In this document: one piece after another, positions 44,201 through 44,614 of the stretch | How the letters are laid out: the number at the start of each line of letters is the position of its first letter | Numbering within the stretch: the first letter of the stretch is position 1 | Assembly: GCA_902618245.1 (NCBI GenBank) | Contig: CACMZR010000013.1 | Coordinates: 1-44,614 of the forward strand | Reading direction: 5' to 3' | DNA length: 44,614 nucleotides | Source of the DNA: an uncultured Bacteroidota bacterium | GTDB lineage: Bacteria > Bacteroidota > Bacteroidia > Flavobacteriales > Flavobacteriaceae | Program-made: the position numbers and the translations under genes | The notes under the pieces: generated by a model | Database searches by the model: none | What the model saw: only the letters and a program-made list of their open reading frames with translations | What the model was told of the DNA's origin: nothing

Positions 44201-44614
44201 TATAGCAGCTCCATCTGGATAATCTGCTCCATCATTAAAATCATTAACTCCATCAGGTGCCTGTTCACCTCCCACTGATTCTAAATCTAGGTTTGGATTA
44301 GTGCCAGCACATATATTATGAGATATAGTTCCATTGCTTAATTGTATCGGATCTGCAGTTACATAATTTAGATTTATTGTTGTTGTTGCAATTCCAGTAC
44401 ATCCTCCTGCCGTAATAACATTGACTCCAACTTCAAAATGTAAATCTGTGTCGTAAATTGAAAAATCATCTGTGGTAAATGAATTAACACCTGCTAAAAT
44501 TCCTGAAATTGGTGCTCCATCAATAAAATACTGATAAGAAGCACCCGGAATTAATGTTGTTGAAATAGTAACACTATCCGCAAAAGGAACATTGAACTGA
44601 TCTAATCCACCACA
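32273..44614 (-). CDS. Giant SprB-like surface adhesin, T9SS substrate (N-terminus outside window)
   Basis: The frame is open from the stop at 32273 to the right edge: at least 4113 residues, with 113 codons beyond the GTG at 44275 (ending ...LDLES before it), so that GTG is internal. Order from N to C: Ig-like modules with YQWQ..., W.DI and YRR blocks (about 44230-42600); PKD-like modules with V-C-x-(G/N), TPI.F and I.G.P blocks (about 42570-36700), including three with W..GF.GT; SprB-type repeats with the DANGC block (about 36700-33240); a PKD domain; and a C-terminal sorting domain. Six copies of an extra module are nested inside other modules. A cell-surface adhesin for gliding or attachment is likely. 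It has a higher GC content than its neighbours by eye. Confidence 0.93.
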   Translation of the reverse strand, partial: CGGLDQFNVPFADSVTISTTLIPGASYQYFIDGAPISGILAGVNSFTTDDFSIYDTDLHFEVGVNVITAGGCTGIATTTINLNYVTADPIQLSNGTISHNICAGTNPNLDLESVGGEQAPDGVNDFNDGADYPDGAAITYQWQKRVNGGTWEDIIGATTRNISSTILLETTFFRRKSTSTLNGKLCEAVSSNIITINVAPDATGGNVERNTDPILDTWVDLDEIICVGDSPQELRVANSVTGPGTIYQWQYSRDNLDWEDITIVNGFIIDATSTQYQPEVITAANISSVSSFTIIAGGALGAGNFYRISVGADVFTVLIGEDNSVLGGDGNVNTVDEVLALLEYKINNSGSGITAVDNAATDNILVTVAPGSLLTPTYLITNGATTSANSTSTLTYNAQGSKRYYRRLMTQNFGGAILPVCQTFSDTHTVEVSSVIAGKVTNTDLVICHNTSPAQFTSERNAFSTNAGAAIVYQWYRTTDAARTVWQAIAGANLSTLNFGTALTQSTSFKRRATSTYNGQVCFSETDPVVITVLDQVNTGFILANQSICREPGAPLTVDVNDLVDVVANAAETDDGVGDGINYQWQFSADNNNWDDIIAGNRADLLNGGFAATISQTTTISALQLDTDIERRLQTLIDPDIPTTVYYRLKTTRFNDINDNNILDAGEVSCEVLSAATEIAISEQPTLVQTTAPLGGQTVCIGTAIDPITFQFGGSATGIRLVNIPGGLTTATDAAAKTVTISGIPTGTGFVRVTTEGTTCQIQTLQHFVRVTTAPQIPDYILIDDAAGGTDPIPIINRTQDGNIYNGQIYLCEQALATSPGSAFFTACYNDGRIAPLTESYNWFISPPDAGTISRTTGFATWNDGFIGDVTVQVVAVGCDGSATATLTTVVTVNQFNSSASNPTQPIPLLEQESEIIYIRENAGNIRSEERFNITINGVRYTYETTDRAPANGLANEDSEQIAIALAALINNDTTSPIAGLFTATPGRFDPGDANANGLNDDRGGFVRITAQYEGNSAPPNPPGNPRGAGGDMRISFSVTKSPAAPRAFGTMNGVQLNPTSALICGVSTGAEPICETTAATPDTQYFSTASNYASIRYAISNIVAGPGSVASPGSLVGSNTIDWNAGFHGTFNIESYATGCNGIENPVPGVRTVRIYENTDAPLDISYDPLTLPNCPPQAGDTTQFNSSDLVTWSWNNETAGNLDSVTGLVTWEPGFSGTVIVTATSFGCGAASLSRTIVIPSSPTVIRTSALFTTNQSVCVGSTITPIRYELTGAATGADITGIDDLNLFEQLTSENQVDRFTISDDFSDDGDSYTLTIDQIPYTVTIGENNQTLIPASDGDVDTFTEVAQLFVAKINNASIGITAAHGGGGVFTLTSNGFDFSVNTSLNDVAGNEPLVTFTRTVVADGGTFIEISGTVSSNLAITAPTTYQYTIRTTGGNCQPFEAQGFISVSPNSTMQLQAGMDVGQVICNNSTGAFSPIIYDVSGASTINVNWTPTRPTGINHSHVIQNQISTINIGGVDADVAANNGQDYIITINSTSVSYTVNTAAPQNDNEVVDILNGLRTQIINANLQVDPVVVGGNSLRITSRNGLPFNLSSTSPGINALVFAAPSQIQTATNSVTIFGDPTVAGLAADTVFGFTISTVNNAFGCNDPASQVSLTGSVTVAVEPSINLTSGSSNLTVCVGETVSSTQGGVDIEWDITGFALGASVSPTQLPNGIDASYTEIPQITEITFAGNAANFDDNDIYRITVNGIVNNVSVDVGGGVNTFETILQRFESLIDSNVPQVDASYAANTLTIQSNSGDAVAISVNFVGPVDAGDPTLNAPNVVQVNRKLLRIFGTANDATGIYNYTVSTFGGNCNPANANGVIRVVDTPTISVSAGSNAFPNTVCNLSPMTPIIFDVSDFATYTVTWTGASGQPSGISLVRTTSSTISLISDPVVNIPGALPAGGVSYTYRIISTVNNNGCSTEASFDGVVNIVNGTATLALNTASSATDDQIDANGDGFDPSTAPDYVLIEACEGSLLDDVLFDASVDITNVTIAAGGNLPSGLFIDFNAGAGPGGIGQLQIYGTPNAPTTEDFVLQAVTDACVPAADIRVRIVVYGTSSITLDAGSNDDQTICNNTALTNISYTIDNALDANIVGLPTGLFGNFQAPNKFVISGNANVVGLTDTTSYTYTITTTNNPGGPLVGPCTETSITGVITVRPEESLTVSPANGAVIQEVCYGEDITPIVVRVVGDNTFASLVNPANFPAGMNFNFIEDSDNMGGTLTISGSPSAAIAGNDPVDYSFTITTDGANTSPCAGSTQQVDITVVPPSTLVYAGADPAILNQTVCEGTLISDIEFRIGGGASNVSVTFDAGLGFTRVGNVRVNDPSDANNSVIYGTAPNVVNKTTYNFEITTVNQCNPGTNEISLAGTITVIPEETIVHRAASGATTQIACVNQDITPIIFDVTGQDTYAKFVNPNLVPSGISLDFAPDQTNGNGGVASIIGSPDSSNAAGDYTFEITTGGGVNTSQCTDKTQSITITVNSLPTMVFSGADPTVMNQSVCEQTSITPIEFTLGGGANDVTFSSSPAGLGFTRAANVSVNATSVQIFGTAPTVLAETTYTYSISTVNPNSCTPSVTLGGSITVYPPVQYNNWAGNHTVNDPLCSDDGGSIVVNAAAVSGGFVAVKQQSRVELNNQFGVGNIITINVGPQSFNYTVQGVDNATGNLSNNPAIYDRAQSKSEIITEIAGLINDTSSGSTLVTAVGNSPSVGIVTLIAKTSGIGFTVTSSKQPAASPGTITITTPVANQSLTYGYYWRQTNAIGTPVSTLDTSDPNTYVDTGLTLNLTSVTGSEYYMLTTVSNNCQADSPFVTITAPDPLALSITTICDTEITANGSGGTGQLTYILYNSGGTEIGRSPATFGSHTFSDGDANNLPGGGSISIDPGFRYNIGINDANGCSLNGNDSTVQVNTPVALAIDETTIVVTNPGCNANDGSIRLDSGGFTITGGSAGNIGDYSNLTFLWTRSGGGTFNTPNISGLSPADYTLTVTDNLCNTLFITSNPISVQDSTDFTVTNAVDNSTISNCSDGHLQVSVAGGSGNFSFTWTDQNGVVRGATNRIENLEAGTYTLLVEDTTTGCSQQFTYTITGSTGPLRMINPIAVNQADFETTDIICSGESNGKFTVEFTGGNPPYQYSLNGGAYQGAGTGFSTKTVTVTTGGASATIVSYTTQVLTVDTLEGGTYSVKIKDSGLCTDNAGNTIELNLGSVTIAEPDPLIIGINSASTDEINCSDGIQGSLSVIIGGGTITADTPYSVLWELYGPSGQVLYKRTTSGSPSDPDDLTITGLDYAGDYTVTVTDANGCTTSDIITLEDGSDEDPFTVGETPTVTQPGCNSEETGSIELEMSGGVKPYNIKWYKLSVAQDSATSSSTTSTASTIEFADGGYVSMNKDGFYLIDNLEAGKYRAIITDASGCQIFSRSGLIKSNTFNMISQRVYNKEIIDCDSGTVEADFSFKLSGTSLAYNIYLDGEAIYGGDSGQISGTTIVSPTFASSIVKQGNTFVIRGLSEGRHVVEAQDASNPACSIDYAFDIETYVPITFEGETDFEFDICESTYPFELDTSLILGGNPIIDDNDNVIYNLRWTFTPLDPTEPGASFVGRTSFDAGRGTYQLVISDGTCESEPIDFVFSGDVDILSISGLLTDDELSQPVSCELGAEDGRISIQISGGQEPFNITWQLLDPTQISLTPPTGGTSPTNPWIDLPDYQGFTTLNDLAPGLYRYRITGGGGCPDDNLFNELEGEISVDDDNTLVITDGPYIDPKLCEGLPGLLILDAVDNSSTTTSSLNFFYIDTNGTEDTFDDGAPVALNGNTTKLDEDTYQILIETPFDYGKIVVTTNDGCGREVEFNLALGDPFFSYTSPSYEEAGEIPSRETVTFTDESQGEFSRLEWDFGDNSDPQVINVSATSSGVTQVTHVYGNSGTYYPTLTIYNEIGCYKSVTNPIIVGRGYSVYLPNVFTPNNDCLNDFFRPLFTGFESLTFNVYDNKGNLIYTEQAQDGSIDRNACPNVINPLGNGKAILGWDGKRTDGTPLDSFSPYYIYSIEAVPLNRANDEQVVERSGIFTVLK
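32276..32626 (-). other. Gliding motility-associated C-terminal domain (T9SS type B sorting signal)
   Basis: Last part of the giant adhesin: VYLPNVFTPNNDCLNDFF, then FNVYDNKGNLIYTE, GWDGKRTDGTPL and a final SGIFTVLK. This is the conserved type B sorting domain that directs export through the type IX system and needs a SprF-like partner, encoded immediately downstream. Confidence 0.93.
32630..32915 (-). other. PKD domain of the giant adhesin
   Basis: Contains VTFTDESQGEFSRLEWDFGD, then VTHVYGNSGTYYPTLTIYN, the WDFGD and YxxxGxYxPTLT hallmarks of a PKD beta-sandwich, directly before the sorting domain as is usual in T9SS adhesins. Confidence 0.88.
33240..36695 (-). repeat. SprB-type repeat array of the giant adhesin
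   Basis: About nine or ten modules of 85-130 residues share a pattern: DG.I....GG..PY...W, then L..G.Y...(V/I).D..GC. Examples are YTVTVTDANGCTTSDIITLE, YTLLVEDTTTGCSQQFTYTI and YRAIITDASGCQIFSRSGLI. This resembles the repeats of F. johnsoniae SprB. Copy number is by eye. Confidence 0.8.
36256..36597 (-). repeat. Nested module copy 6 (inside the first SprB-type repeat)
   Basis: Segment from VELNNQFGVGNIITINVGPQ to GIGFTVTSSKQP. Pattern: I.I.VG...YTV, then IITEIAGLIN, TLVTA and LIAKTSG.GFTV. It interrupts the module that starts SDDGGSIVVNAAAVSGG and resumes SLTYGYYWRQ. Confidence 0.6.
36701..37336 (-). repeat. Two-module PKD-like block, copy 2
   Basis: 212 residues: a B-type module beginning EETIVHRAASGA followed by an A-type module beginning PTMVFSGADPTVMNQSVCE. 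Matches the preceding 216-residue block module for module (AGLGFTR, IFGTAP, TYTYSISTVN against GLGFTR, IYGTAP, TYNFEITTVN). Confidence 0.8.
37337..37984 (-). repeat. Two-module PKD-like block, copy 1
   Basis: 216 residues: B-type module beginning EESLTVSPANGAVIQEVCYG then A-type module with TLVYAGADPAILNQTVCEG. Directly abuts copy 2, giving a B-A-B-A order that implies tandem duplication of a pair. Confidence 0.8.
39165..39428 (-). repeat. Nested module copy 5 (inside a PKD-like module)
   Basis: From PQITEITFAGNAANFDDNDI through YRITVNGIVNNVSVDVGGGV and LQRFESLID to LTIQSNSGDAVAISVNF. The host module resumes at LLRIFGTANDATGIYNYTVS. Confidence 0.65.
39798..40072 (-). repeat. Nested module copy 4 (inside a PKD-like module)
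   Basis: From ISTINIGGVDADVAANNGQD through YIITINSTSVSYTVNTA and LRTQIINANLQV to LRITSRNGLPFNLSSTSPG. Host resumes at VTIFGDPTVAG. Confidence 0.65.
40440..40717 (-). repeat. Nested module copy 3 (inside a PKD-like module)
   Basis: From DRFTISDDFSDDGDSYTLTI through IPYTVTIGENNQTL and AQLFVAKINNASIGITAA to FTLTSNGFDFSVNTSLND. Host resumes at FIEISGTVSS. Confidence 0.65.
41488..41870 (-). repeat. Nested module copy 2 (between W..GF.GT-type modules)
   Basis: From YIRENAGNIRSEERFNITIN through GVRYTYETT and IAIALAALINND to FVRITAQYEG and MRISFSVTKS. Longer than the others because of a glycine/proline-rich stretch (GNSAPPNPPGNPRGAGGD). Confidence 0.55.
43465..43755 (-). repeat. Nested module copy 1 (inside a YQWQ Ig-like module)
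   Basis: From SSFTIIAGGALGAGNFYRIS through VGADVFTVLIGEDNSVLGGD and VLALLEYKINNSGSGITAV to ILVTVAPGSLLTPTYLITNG. Host module resumes at YNAQGSKRYYRRLMT. Confidence 0.6.

Noticed and set aside
44273-44275. GTG at 44275 as the start of the giant protein
   Set aside because: The frame stays open for 113 more codons to the edge with the same kind of sequence, and no signal peptide follows the GTG.
32273-44614. CRISPR-like or short tandem DNA repeats in the repetitive adhesin region
   Set aside because: The repeats are protein-level modules of 85-130 residues with diverged DNA; no short direct repeats with regular spacers are present.

Overview
The window comes from a low-GC genome of the phylum Bacteroidota, most likely a marine member of the class Flavobacteriia with a compact genome. 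Four things point there. Type IX secretion (T9SS) signatures are present: a PorP/SprF protein and a giant adhesin ending in a gliding-motility C-terminal domain. Family types are typical of the phylum: DUF4199, DUF6580, an all-in-one PurL, and a CarB without its allosteric domain. Promoters look like the Bacteroidota -7 element TAnnTTTG, not TATAAT. Intergenic DNA is minimal, and five convergent gene pairs meet within a few bases or overlap. No rRNA, tRNA, CRISPR array, transposase or prophage was seen, and no gap between genes reaches 300 bp.

Layout. Positions 1-2.7 kb hold priA (cut by the left edge) and a YihY/BrkB membrane protein on the minus strand, divergent from rlmH-rdgB. From 2.7 to 7.1 kb are a secreted carboxypeptidase-regulatory-like protein, purB, an S41 lipoprotein protease and a small DUF6580 membrane protein. 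From 7.1 to 10.2 kb are carB and rpmH, with a clear intrinsic terminator between them. From 10.3 to 16.1 kb are single or paired genes in alternating orientation: a TPR membrane protein, lytic transglycosylase plus alpha/beta hydrolase, a degenerate GNAT-like protein, mtaB, an oligopeptide-binding lipoprotein, and type B L31. From 16.2 to 26.2 kb is a plus-strand run: DUF4199 protein, family 2 glycosyltransferase, phosphohexomutase, MsbA-like ABC exporter, NOP/RsmB rRNA methyltransferase and purL. From 26.3 to 31.3 kb is a fatty-acid module: acyl-CoA ligase, MarR regulator with an operator-like palindrome, acyl-CoA dehydrogenase, followed by two overlapping YwqK-like genes.

The right third (31.3 kb to the edge) is the most distinctive part. 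A PorP/SprF outer-membrane protein is translationally coupled (ATGA overlap) to a surface protein of at least 4113 residues whose N-terminus lies outside the window. The protein is a chain of Ig-like, PKD-like and SprB-type modules ending in a PKD domain and a T9SS type B sorting domain. At least six copies of one further module type are inserted inside several different host modules, and a two-module block has been duplicated in tandem. By analogy with SprB/SprF of Flavobacterium johnsoniae, this is probably a secreted cell-surface adhesin with its dedicated T9SS partner.

Most of the window is housekeeping: nucleotide synthesis (purB, purL, carB, rdgB), ribosome and tRNA maturation (rlmH, rpmH, rpmE2, mtaB, RsmB-like), and envelope functions. 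The points worth a second look are the nested modules of the adhesin, the MarR palindrome, the terminator inside the carB leader, the overlapping YwqK-like pair, and the GNAT-like protein without its cofactor loop.
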